Positions 23,009 to 29,259 of a DNA stretch of 29,259 nucleotides are shown one piece after another. This DNA is from an uncultured Eubacteriales bacterium (lineage in GTDB: Bacteria; Bacillota; Clostridia; Christensenellales; CAG-138): NCBI GenBank assembly GCA_900544965.1, contig UQXE01000023.1, positions 1 through 29,259 on the forward strand, written 5' to 3'. Position 1 is the first letter of the stretch. Each line of letters opens with the position of its first letter. The notes under the pieces are model-generated. The model was not told where the DNA came from, did no database searches, and saw only the letters and a list, made by a program, of their open reading frames with translations. A program made the position numbers and the translations under genes.

Positions 23009-23839
23009 ATGATAAGAGTAAATTCGATAAGCTACAGATACAGTGAGGAGGGGCAGTACGCCCTCAAGGATGTATCGTTTGAGGTTAAAAAGGGGGAGAT
23101 GCTGGCGATTGTCGGCCATAACGGCTCAGGGAAGAGCACCCTTGCAAAGCATATGAACGGCCTTTTGCTTCCCGACGCTGGCGAGGTAACCGTAGACGGC
23201 ATGAGCACAGCGGACGAAGCCTTGATACAGGAGATAAGGCGAAGGGTCGGGATGGTGTTTCAAAACCCCGATAATCAGATAGTGACCACGGTGGTTGAGG
23301 AGGACGTAGGCTTCGGACCTGAAAATCTCGGCCTTGCGACCGATGAGATAATAAAAAGGGTCAGGGAAGCCCTAAAAGCCGTGGGCATGACGGCGTACGC
23401 GCGCAGCGCTCCGCATATGCTTTCGGGCGGACAGAAACAGCGGGTTGCGATGGCTGGCATGCTGGCCATGAGGCCGGAGGTATTGGTGCTTGACGAGGCA
23501 ACGGCCATGCTTGACCCATCCGGCCGCAATGAAGTCCTTTCCACGGTCAGAAGGTTAAACAGGGAAAGCGGGATTACGGTGGTTATGATCACCCAATACA
23601 TGGAGGAAGCGACCATGTGCGACCGTGTAGCCGTAATGGCCAAAGGCCGGCTGCGGATGCTGGATACGCCGAGAAATGTGTTTTCCAGCGCCAGGGAGCT
23701 TAGAGCACTGGGGATAGACGCGCCTCCAGCCGTGGAACTTCGTGACCGGCTGGCAGGGATAGGCGCGGATATACCCGATGATATAATGACGATAGATGAA
23801 ATAGCGGAGGCGCTATGCCCATTGTTGTTGAGAAATTAA
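23009..23839 (+). CDS. ecfA1: Energy-coupling factor transporter ATPase 1
   Basis: 276 residues, one of the two ATPases of the ECF module that drives vitamin or metal uptake by separate S components. Walker A is GHNGSGKST (36-44), Q-loop Gln85, signature LSGGQ (138-142), and Walker B VLVLDE (158-163) with catalytic Glu163. The H-loop position reads ITQYMEEA, with Gln196 where a switch histidine is normally found. The ATG at 23009 follows a GAGGGG; promoter at 22950. The gene overlaps ecfA2 by 25 bp. Identity rests on the ordered ecfA1-ecfA2-ecfT set. Confidence 0.93.
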   Translation: MIRVNSISYRYSEEGQYALKDVSFEVKKGEMLAIVGHNGSGKSTLAKHMNGLLLPDAGEVTVDGMSTADEALIQEIRRRVGMVFQNPDNQIVTTVVEEDVGFGPENLGLATDEIIKRVREALKAVGMTAYARSAPHMLSGGQKQRVAMAGMLAMRPEVLVLDEATAMLDPSGRNEVLSTVRRLNRESGITVVMITQYMEEATMCDRVAVMAKGRLRMLDTPRNVFSSARELRALGIDAPPAVELRDRLAGIGADIPDDIMTIDEIAEALCPLLLRN

Positions 23840-24666
23840 GCCATACATATATGCACAAGAGCGCCTTGGCGGTGAGCGCTATTAACGACGTCAGCATTGT
23901 AATAAACGAGGGCGAGTTTTTGTGTATCGTGGGCCATACGGGGTCTGGGAAAAGCACGTTTATACAGCATCTTAACGGGCTTTTGCTTCCAACATCGGGA
24001 AGCGTAATGGTCGACGGCTGCGATATGCTGGATAAAAAACAGCGTCAGATTGGCCGCCGGCTTGTGGGCATGGTGTTCCAGTACCCTGAACACCAGCTGT
24101 TTGAGGAAACGGTGTATAAGGACGTTGCGTTCGGGCCGGTAAATATGGGCCTTAGCGAAGCCGAGGTGAAGGAGCGCGTTATGAACGCGCTGTCCATAGT
24201 AGGGCTTGACGCGGATAAGTTTTGCGGCAAATCGCCGTTTGAGCTGTCCGGCGGGGAAAAGCGCCGCGTTGCTCTGGCTGGGATAATAGCGATGCATCCT
24301 AAGTACCTGGTCTTGGACGAACCGATGGCCGGACTGGATCCGTCGGGCAGGAACGCGATACTGGACACGCTATTAGAACTCCAGCGTGCAAATAATACAT
24401 GTATAATAATGGTCAGCCATTCCATGGATGATATAGCACGGGTGGCCGCCCGTGTAGCAATATTCAGTAAAGGCGCGCTGAGAACCGTCGGAACGCCGGC
24501 CGAGGTATTTTCGGACGCCGGCGAAATAGAGAAGCTTGGCCTTGAACTTCCGCACGCGGCGCAGCTTGCCCAGGCGCTGCGAAAAAGGGGCGTAAATGTT
24601 CCCAATGAGATATACAGGCCGGAGGAACTGCTTGATTTCCTGAAGAGGAGGCTGAAATATGTTTAA
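23815..24666 (+). CDS. ecfA2: Energy-coupling factor transporter ATPase 2
   Basis: 283 residues. Walker A GHTGSGKST (40-48), Q-loop FQYPEHQLFEETV typical of EcfA2, signature LSGGE (144-148), Walker B LVLDEP with Glu169, and an intact H-loop VSHSMDD (His202). It pairs with EcfA1 to form the heterodimeric ATPase on EcfT. The ATG at 23815 lies inside the end of ecfA1 (25-bp overlap), implying translational coupling. The stop overlaps the ecfT start by 8 bp. Confidence 0.94.
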   Translation: MPIVVEKLSHTYMHKSALAVSAINDVSIVINEGEFLCIVGHTGSGKSTFIQHLNGLLLPTSGSVMVDGCDMLDKKQRQIGRRLVGMVFQYPEHQLFEETVYKDVAFGPVNMGLSEAEVKERVMNALSIVGLDADKFCGKSPFELSGGEKRRVALAGIIAMHPKYLVLDEPMAGLDPSGRNAILDTLLELQRANNTCIIMVSHSMDDIARVAARVAIFSKGALRTVGTPAEVFSDAGEIEKLGLELPHAAQLAQALRKRGVNVPNEIYRPEELLDFLKRRLKYV

Positions 24667-25465
24667 GGACATAACCCTCGGTCAGTATTTCCCAGGAAAT
24701 TCCGTGATACATTCCCTTGATCCGCGCACCAAGCTCATGCTGATGATAGCCTATATCGTCATAGTGTTTTTGGTTCGCTCAATGTGGATGTTTATCCCTG
24801 TTGCGGTGTTTTTGGCTATGACAATAGTGCTTGCCAGGGTGCCGCTTGGCTATGTTGTGCGGACGCTTAAACCTATGAGATGGCTGCTTATTTTGATGTT
24901 TATATTGAATCTGTTCCTTATCAAGACCGGAGAACCAATCTTGGAGGTATGGATAATCAAAATTACAACGGGAGGGCTTAGGCAGTCGATCTTTATAATA
25001 ATCAGGCTTGTACTGCTGGTAACCGGTACGTCTTTGCTTACGCTTACCACAACGCCCATCTCCCTGACCGACGGTTTGGAAAAGCTGCTTATGCCGCTGA
25101 CAAAACTGAAGTTTCCAGCGCATGAGCTGGCGATGATGATGACGATAGCCCTTCGCTTTATCCCCACCCTAATAGAGGAAGCCGACAGGATAATGAAGGC
25201 GCAGATGGCCAGGGGAGCTGATATGGAAACCGGAAGCATAATCAGGAGGGCAAAAAACATGATACCTATTTTAATCCCCCTGTTTGTAAGCTCATTCAGG
25301 CGCGCGGACGAGCTTGCCATGGCAATGGAGAGCAGGTGTTACCACGGGGGGGAGGGCCGCACTAAAATGCGTGTGCTTAAAATGCGCTGGCGCGACGCGG
25401 CGGCCGCCATAATCACGGCGGCGCTTGCGGCCATAATAGTAACCGCGCAGGAATTGTGGCTGTGA
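24659..25465 (+). CDS. ecfT: Energy-coupling factor transmembrane protein
   Basis: 268 residues, several membrane helices. EcfT links the ATPase pair to exchangeable S components. The N-terminal GQYFPGNSVIHSLDPRTKL is diagnostic. The coupling helices carry KAQMARGAD (Ala-Arg-Gly motif) and AMESRCYHGGEGRTKM (second motif, here Ser-Arg-Cys). Overlaps ecfA2 by 8 bp with GAGGAGG upstream of the ATG. No S component gene follows, so this is a group II shared module serving substrate proteins elsewhere in the genome. Confidence 0.93.
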   Translation: MFKDITLGQYFPGNSVIHSLDPRTKLMLMIAYIVIVFLVRSMWMFIPVAVFLAMTIVLARVPLGYVVRTLKPMRWLLILMFILNLFLIKTGEPILEVWIIKITTGGLRQSIFIIIRLVLLVTGTSLLTLTTTPISLTDGLEKLLMPLTKLKFPAHELAMMMTIALRFIPTLIEEADRIMKAQMARGADMETGSIIRRAKNMIPILIPLFVSSFRRADELAMAMESRCYHGGEGRTKMRVLKMRWRDAAAAIITAALAAIIVTAQELWL

Positions 25466-25875
25466 TGAGCAAAACAACAAGATACATACTTGTAGGAACC
25501 GCAATAGCCCTCCTCGCGGCGGCGCTGGTGTGGAGAGTTGCGTTGAATTCCACAGGGGAGCTTTCAAAGATCAGGCGGACCATAAACGACTATGGCTATT
25601 TTGTTGGAGAGGACGCCATCTATCCGGCAGGCTACATGGAGGCTGGAAGCATTGCAGGAATGCTTGCGGATGAGGATATTGATATGCAGGCCGCCGTAAA
25701 CGCATCCAAATCTTCGGGATTCCCATCGGACGTGAACAGGCAGGGGGAGGTTGCGTTAATATTGGCCGCAATAAGCGACACAGAGGTAATCACCCTTTTT
25801 ATGATAGACGGCGAGATAGAGATGGGCTTTGTACAGGAGTTGGACGGTCAAGGAGTAAGCCCGCTGGGCAAGTAG
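25465..25875 (+). CDS. Small membrane-anchored protein of unknown function
   Basis: 136 residues from the ATG at 25465, which shares one base with the ecfT stop (TGATG). AGGAA lies 11 nt upstream; GTG codons at 25456 and 25462 are alternatives. One N-terminal helix (YILVGTAIALLAAALVW) acts as anchor or signal; the rest is probably outside (GYFVGEDAIYPAGYMEAGSI, TEVITLFMIDGEIEMGFVQ). No family recognized. Its coupling to ecfT suggests co-expression but does not prove a role in transport. Confidence 0.7.
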   Translation: MSKTTRYILVGTAIALLAAALVWRVALNSTGELSKIRRTINDYGYFVGEDAIYPAGYMEAGSIAGMLADEDIDMQAAVNASKSSGFPSDVNRQGEVALILAAISDTEVITLFMIDGEIEMGFVQELDGQGVSPLGK

Positions 25876-25939
25876 CGGTTAGTAGTATATCAATGCACGG
25901 CTTGAAAGTATATAATCAATTCGAAGGCAGGATTTTAAT

Positions 25940-26788
25940 GTGAATAACCCTTATGGAAAGGTGACGCTAATCACCGGAGCATCGTCGGGAATAGGCAAGT
26001 GCACAGCGGAGGAGCTTATGAACCGCGGCTTTAGGGTATACGGGGTCTCGCGCAGCGGCGGGCGGGACAAGCGGTCCGAAGATGGATTTTTGCGAATGCT
26101 TTGCATGGACGTCTGCGATGAGGCGTCGGTAAGGAGCGCGGTTGACGAGGTAATTGCCAAAGAGGGAAGGATTGATATCTTAATAAACGGCGCGGGCATA
26201 GGGATCTGCGGCGCGGTTGAGGACTGCTCGGCCAAGGACGCGGTTAAGCAGATGGATACGAACTATTTTGGGGTTATACGCATGCTAAACGCGGTGCTCC
26301 CGCATATGCGCGAGAGAAGGAACGGGCTTATAATCAATATCGGCTCGGTAGGGGGCATATTCTCAATACCATTCCAAACGCTTTACAGTTCGTCCAAATT
26401 CGCCGTTGAGGCGCTGACCGAGGGACTTCGAATGGAGCTTAGGCCATGGGGGATCAAAGCGGCGCTGGTGGAACCAGGCGATACTAAAACCGGCTTTACA
26501 GGGGCCCGCAGATATGCGGAGGGAACGGATAAGAGCGCATATGGAGACGCGTTTAAAAGCTCCATCGCTCAGATGGAAAAGGACGAGCGGAACGGAATGC
26601 CGCCGAATAGCGTGACAAAGGCGATATTGTCGCTGATTAAGTCCAAAAATCCTCCTGTTCGCAGGACCGTCGGCATAAAGTATAAGCTGTTTGTAGGACT
26701 AAAGCGGTTTTTCCCAGCAAGGGTTGTCGAGTTGATCCTCACATCCATTTACGCAAAAGGAGATAAACCCGATGGAAAACAAACCTGA
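25940..26788 (+). CDS. Short-chain dehydrogenase/reductase (classical SDR)
   Basis: 282 residues. Starts at GTG 25940, with AAGGCAGGA upstream; an ATG two bases earlier is followed at once by a stop. The NAD(P)-binding motif is TGASSGIG (12-19). The NNAG motif reads NGAG (83-86), and the catalytic set is Ser136, Tyr149 and Lys153 (YSSSK). Near the C-terminus RRTVGIKYKLFVGLKRFFP recalls SDRs acting on lipids or retinol-like substrates, but the substrate is unknown. Arg in VYGVSRSG after the second strand suggests NADP(H) preference (inference). Overlaps the next gene by 17 bp, so both are coupled. Confidence 0.88.
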   Translation: MNNPYGKVTLITGASSGIGKCTAEELMNRGFRVYGVSRSGGRDKRSEDGFLRMLCMDVCDEASVRSAVDEVIAKEGRIDILINGAGIGICGAVEDCSAKDAVKQMDTNYFGVIRMLNAVLPHMRERRNGLIINIGSVGGIFSIPFQTLYSSSKFAVEALTEGLRMELRPWGIKAALVEPGDTKTGFTGARRYAEGTDKSAYGDAFKSSIAQMEKDERNGMPPNSVTKAILSLIKSKNPPVRRTVGIKYKLFVGLKRFFPARVVELILTSIYAKGDKPDGKQT

Positions 26789-27575
26789 GAAAAGCAGGGC
26801 GCCCCGAATCATATTTCAGACGCTGCTAATATTAACCGGCCTGTTTCTCATGGCCGACACCATGTATGTAAGGACGTTAAGCAATTATAACCTTGGCGTT
26901 ATAATGCCGTTTATAATTGGCGCTCCGTTGTTCATTCTTGGGGTGTTCTACGGGCCTGTAACCCGGTTTATGAGATCCCACATAATCGGAAAAATAATAA
27001 AATGGGGTATGGTTGCGGCATATGCCGGATTTTTCACGCTGTTTACGGCGACGACCATTATTGCAGTCGTTGCCGGCAGTACTCAGCCCGATGATAACGC
27101 CGACGTGCTGGTGGTGCTTGGGGCGGGCATCCGCGGGGAACATGTAAGCGTTACGCTTTACAACCGTCTGAACAAGGCCGTGGAGTATCTGGAGCGCAAC
27201 CCTTCCACCGCTGTAATCGTATCAGGAGGCCAGGGGGAGGGAGAGGCCATACCCGAGGCGCTGGCGATGAAACGGTTTCTGATGAACAGCGGAATCGACG
27301 AATCGAGGATCATAACCGAGGACCAGTCCAGGAGCACCCTGGAGAACTTTATGTTTTCAAAGCCTATAATAGAAAGCCGTTTTGGGGAGGATGCAAAGGT
27401 GGTCTTTGTCACCACGGCGTTTCACGTTTACAGGGCGGGGAAGGTGGCCGAATCAGCCGGACTTAAGGCGCAGGGCCTTGGAACCCCATCGGCCTGGTAT
27501 ATAGCGCTTAACGATTATATGCGCGAATGCGCGGCTATAACCTATTACCTTTTAGCCGGCAGATTGGGCGATTAG
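26772..27575 (+). CDS. YdcF-like (DUF218) membrane protein
   Basis: 267 residues. Three N-terminal membrane helices lie at about 13-33, 42-60 and 77-103. A DUF218/YdcF domain follows: ADVLVVLGAGIRG, LYNRLNKAVEYLERNP, VIVSGGQGEGEAIPEALAM, ITEDQSRSTLENF and FVTTAFHVYRAGKVAE. Proteins of this family (SanA, ElyC, YdcF) are linked to envelope integrity and lipid-carrier metabolism in other bacteria; the reaction is not firmly known. The start lies inside the SDR gene (17-bp overlap) with AAAGGAGAT upstream. A strong terminator follows, so this ends the SDR operon. Confidence 0.87.
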   Translation: MENKPEKSRAPRIIFQTLLILTGLFLMADTMYVRTLSNYNLGVIMPFIIGAPLFILGVFYGPVTRFMRSHIIGKIIKWGMVAAYAGFFTLFTATTIIAVVAGSTQPDDNADVLVVLGAGIRGEHVSVTLYNRLNKAVEYLERNPSTAVIVSGGQGEGEAIPEALAMKRFLMNSGIDESRIITEDQSRSTLENFMFSKPIIESRFGEDAKVVFVTTAFHVYRAGKVAESAGLKAQGLGTPSAWYIALNDYMRECAAITYYLLAGRLGD

Positions 27576-27597
27576 CTACTAGGCTGCACATATTCTT

Positions 27598-27631
27598 AAA
27601 AACCTTCATATAATTATATGAAGGCTTTTTG
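27598..27631 (+). terminator. Rho-independent terminator after the YdcF-like gene
   Basis: A perfect 11-bp stem ccttcatataa / ttatatgaagg (27603-27624) is preceded by A-rich sequence and followed by ctttttg. It excludes a start at 27618 for the next gene. Confidence 0.85.
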
Positions 27632-27665
27632 TATTGCAGCCAAATCAAAACATGCGAGGTACACT

Positions 27666-28955
27666 ATGCAGACATTGCGTTATGGCAGCAGCGGAACATC
27701 CGTTAAAATCCTGCAGCTCGCGTTAACCCGAGCAAATTTTTCACCAGGGGAGATAGACGGCAGATTTGGACCAAGGACGCAGAGCGCAGTTATGCGCTTT
27801 CAGGCAGCCAGCGGCCTGGCGCCCGACGGCGTCGTGGGCAAAAACACCTGGGCCGCCCTGATACCGTTTTTAAAGGGTTATACATGGCATACCATCAGGC
27901 AGGGCGATACATACTCGGGCCTTGCCAGGCTGTATGGCACTACGGCGGAGGCGATTGCCAGGGCGAACGGAGGATTAAGGGCGGATAACCTTATGCTGGG
28001 AACCTCCATTATCATACCGTTTGGCTTTGACGTTGTCCCGACAAACGTGCCGTATACTTCGGAATTGCTTGACTATATAGTGGATGGGCTTCAGGTGCGC
28101 TATCCCTATATCCGCACCGGTTCAATAGGACGAAGCGTGATGGGCAGGCCGCTTTACCTGCTGACAATGGGAACGGGAGCTACAAAAGTAGCGTACAACG
28201 CTTCGCATCATGCTAACGAGTGGATAACAACCCCTGTGCTTCTTAAATTTATGGAGGATTACGCAAAACTCTATTCTACGGGCGGCACGCTGTATGATTA
28301 CGATGTAAACGACCTCTATGAAAACGTAACGCTATATATGGTTCCAATGGTAAATCCCGACGGGGTTGATCTGGTAAACGGAGCTATCCCCAGCGGTGAT
28401 CCGTATTACCAAAGCGCCCGCGCGATTTCAAACCGTTATCCGAGCGTACCGTTTGCTTCCGGCTGGAAGGCCAACATTGAGGGAACCGATCTTAACCTTA
28501 ACTATCCGGCCGGATGGGAGGAGGCGAAAAAGATAAAGTATGCCCTGGGCTTTACCAGTCCCGCGCCGCGCGACTTTGTGGGCGGCGCTCCCTTAAGCGC
28601 GCCGGAGAGCCGCGCTATGTACGATTTTACTATTCAGAAGGAACCTGCGCTTACCCTATCATATCATTCGCAGGGAAAGGTTATATACTGGAAGTATCTT
28701 GACTATGAACCGGAAGGCTCATACGCTATTGCCCAGGAGTTTGGCAGGGTCAGCGGCTACTCGGTGGAAGTAACGCCCGCGGCCTCCGGCTATGCGGGTT
28801 ACAAGGATTGGTTCATACAGCAGTTCAATCGCCCTGGTTATACGATTGAAGTTGGGATAGGGGAAAACCCGCTTCCGCTCAGCCAATTTGAGGAGATATA
28901 CAGGGATAACATGGGTATACTGACGCTTGGCATGGCCCTGGTGGGAGTGGGCTGA
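27666..28955 (+). CDS. Peptidoglycan-binding, LysM and M14 zinc peptidase (endopeptidase I-like)
   Basis: 429 residues from ATG 27666 (GAGG 7 nt upstream). Residues 1-71 are a PG_binding_1 domain (GRFGPRTQSAVMRFQAASGL). Residues 72-120 are a LysM domain (HTIRQGDTYSGLARLYGTT). From about 131 an M14 carboxypeptidase domain carries zinc ligands His182 and Glu185 (HHANEW), NPDGVDL, LNLNYPAGW, the third ligand His334 (LSYHSQGK) and catalytic Glu395 (YTIEVG). This layout is that of gamma-D-glutamyl-meso-diaminopimelate peptidases such as endopeptidase I of Lysinibacillus sphaericus, which trim stem peptides in spore formation. As in that enzyme, there is no signal peptide. All active residues are present. 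Confidence 0.92.
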   Translation: MQTLRYGSSGTSVKILQLALTRANFSPGEIDGRFGPRTQSAVMRFQAASGLAPDGVVGKNTWAALIPFLKGYTWHTIRQGDTYSGLARLYGTTAEAIARANGGLRADNLMLGTSIIIPFGFDVVPTNVPYTSELLDYIVDGLQVRYPYIRTGSIGRSVMGRPLYLLTMGTGATKVAYNASHHANEWITTPVLLKFMEDYAKLYSTGGTLYDYDVNDLYENVTLYMVPMVNPDGVDLVNGAIPSGDPYYQSARAISNRYPSVPFASGWKANIEGTDLNLNYPAGWEEAKKIKYALGFTSPAPRDFVGGAPLSAPESRAMYDFTIQKEPALTLSYHSQGKVIYWKYLDYEPEGSYAIAQEFGRVSGYSVEVTPAASGYAGYKDWFIQQFNRPGYTIEVGIGENPLPLSQFEEIYRDNMGILTLGMALVGVG

Positions 28956-29021
28956 TTAAGCGCAGCGGCGTTTAGCGCATGACTGGCCGCGATACAAGGC
29001 ATATAAATTGAGCGAAAAGGG

Positions 29022-29042
29022 CCATACGGTCATAGTACTGTA
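29022..29042. repeat. Short repeat shared with 1647-1667
   Basis: 21 bases beginning ccatacggtcatagt match 1647-1667 with one mismatch. At 1647 the sequence forms a terminator-like hairpin; here the 3' arm has decayed. Confidence 0.6.
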
Positions 29043-29065
29043 ATCAGGTCGTAAGGCCATGGGGC

Positions 29066-29257
29066 CTTTCACTAAGCGATGTACAGCACTTAGCGGGTTT
29101 AACCCGTAAAACGGCCATAGGCCTTTCGCTAAGTGCTTGTTCAGCACTTAGCGAGTTTAACCCGCAAAACATGGCCTTCGGTTGCAAGCAACTGTCAGGC
29201 CATGTTTTGCTCTCAAGGTATCAAAAGACCGGCGCGCATGTCGCCGGCTTTTGATGG
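29066..29257 (+). repeat. Modular structured repeat (family R1), copy d with extra module
   Basis: 29125-29257 is a complete unit: cgctaagtgc-N7-gcacttagcg, gtttaacccgcaaaa, catggcct...aggccatg around gttg-caag-caac, then gctctcaaggt and atcaaaagaccggcg...cgccggcttttgat. Just before it (29066-29124) a partial unit repeats the first module and the acccgtaaaa linker. The element runs to the window edge. No gene is seen after 28955. Confidence 0.8.
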
Positions 29258-29259
29258 AT

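Noticed and set aside
27618..27665. Earlier start for the M14 peptidase
   Set aside because: This ATG is inside the terminator stem of the upstream gene; the PG-binding domain starts at MQTLRYG (27666) with its own GAGG.

Overview
The window looks like chromosomal DNA of a Gram-positive, probably anaerobic and spore-forming bacterium of the class Clostridia. Supporting signs are strong GGAGG ribosome binding sites, a large Bacillus/Clostridium-type SRP RNA with an Alu domain, a dockerin and cohesin-like domains, a clostridial FeoB type, an EcfA1-EcfA2-EcfT cassette and an endopeptidase-I-like peptidase of the sporulation type. I cannot name the genus. No phage, transposase or CRISPR genes are visible.

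Layout. 1-848: end of a cohesin + InlB-repeat + dockerin protein. 849-1934: repeat-rich gap. 1935-3161: membrane-anchored cohesin/InlB-repeat surface protein. 3206-3460: structured repeat. 3605-4526: a lipoprotein and an AAC(6')-like acetyltransferase. 4681-5619 (minus): truncated feoB. 5911-6113 (minus): a tiny, apparently frameshifted membrane protein. 6236-6739 (minus): a DUF1877 protein. 6740-7680: repeats and a GC-rich block. 7681-12757: a citrate lyase operon, citD-citE-citF-citC-citXG. 12879-14156 (minus): a second anchored cohesin/InlB-repeat protein. 14379-14803: palindromes and two tandem units of a modular repeat. 15017-16996 (minus): ECF sigma factor, DUF4367 anti-sigma-like protein and a Cys-rich secreted protein. 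17718-18381: SRP RNA and tRNA-Arg(CCG). 18468-18990: GC-rich repeat array. 19154-21468: cation/proton antiporter divergent from a LysR regulator. 21513-22379 (minus): ANT(6)-like adenylyltransferase. 22950-25875: ecfA1-ecfA2-ecfT and a small membrane-anchored protein. 25940-27575: an SDR oxidoreductase and a YdcF-like protein. 27666-28955: an M14 peptidase. 28956-29259: repeats.

Functional threads. The cit operon encodes all three citrate lyase subunits plus the machinery that makes, attaches and acetylates the CoA-like prosthetic group, so it could build active citrate lyase on its own; no citrate transporter is present in the window. The three cohesin-type proteins suggest a small surface assembly: two are membrane anchored and one carries a dockerin. 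The Ecf genes form an energizing module that needs a substrate-binding S component encoded elsewhere. Two separate genes resemble aminoglycoside-modifying enzymes.

The most unusual material is noncoding. Several families of intergenic repeats fold into hairpins, and their stems differ between copies in a compensatory way. A roughly 67-bp GC-rich array lies downstream of the tRNA, and nested inverted repeats lie upstream of the SRP RNA. No decisive new enzymatic system was found; the modular covarying repeats are the best candidate for something undescribed.
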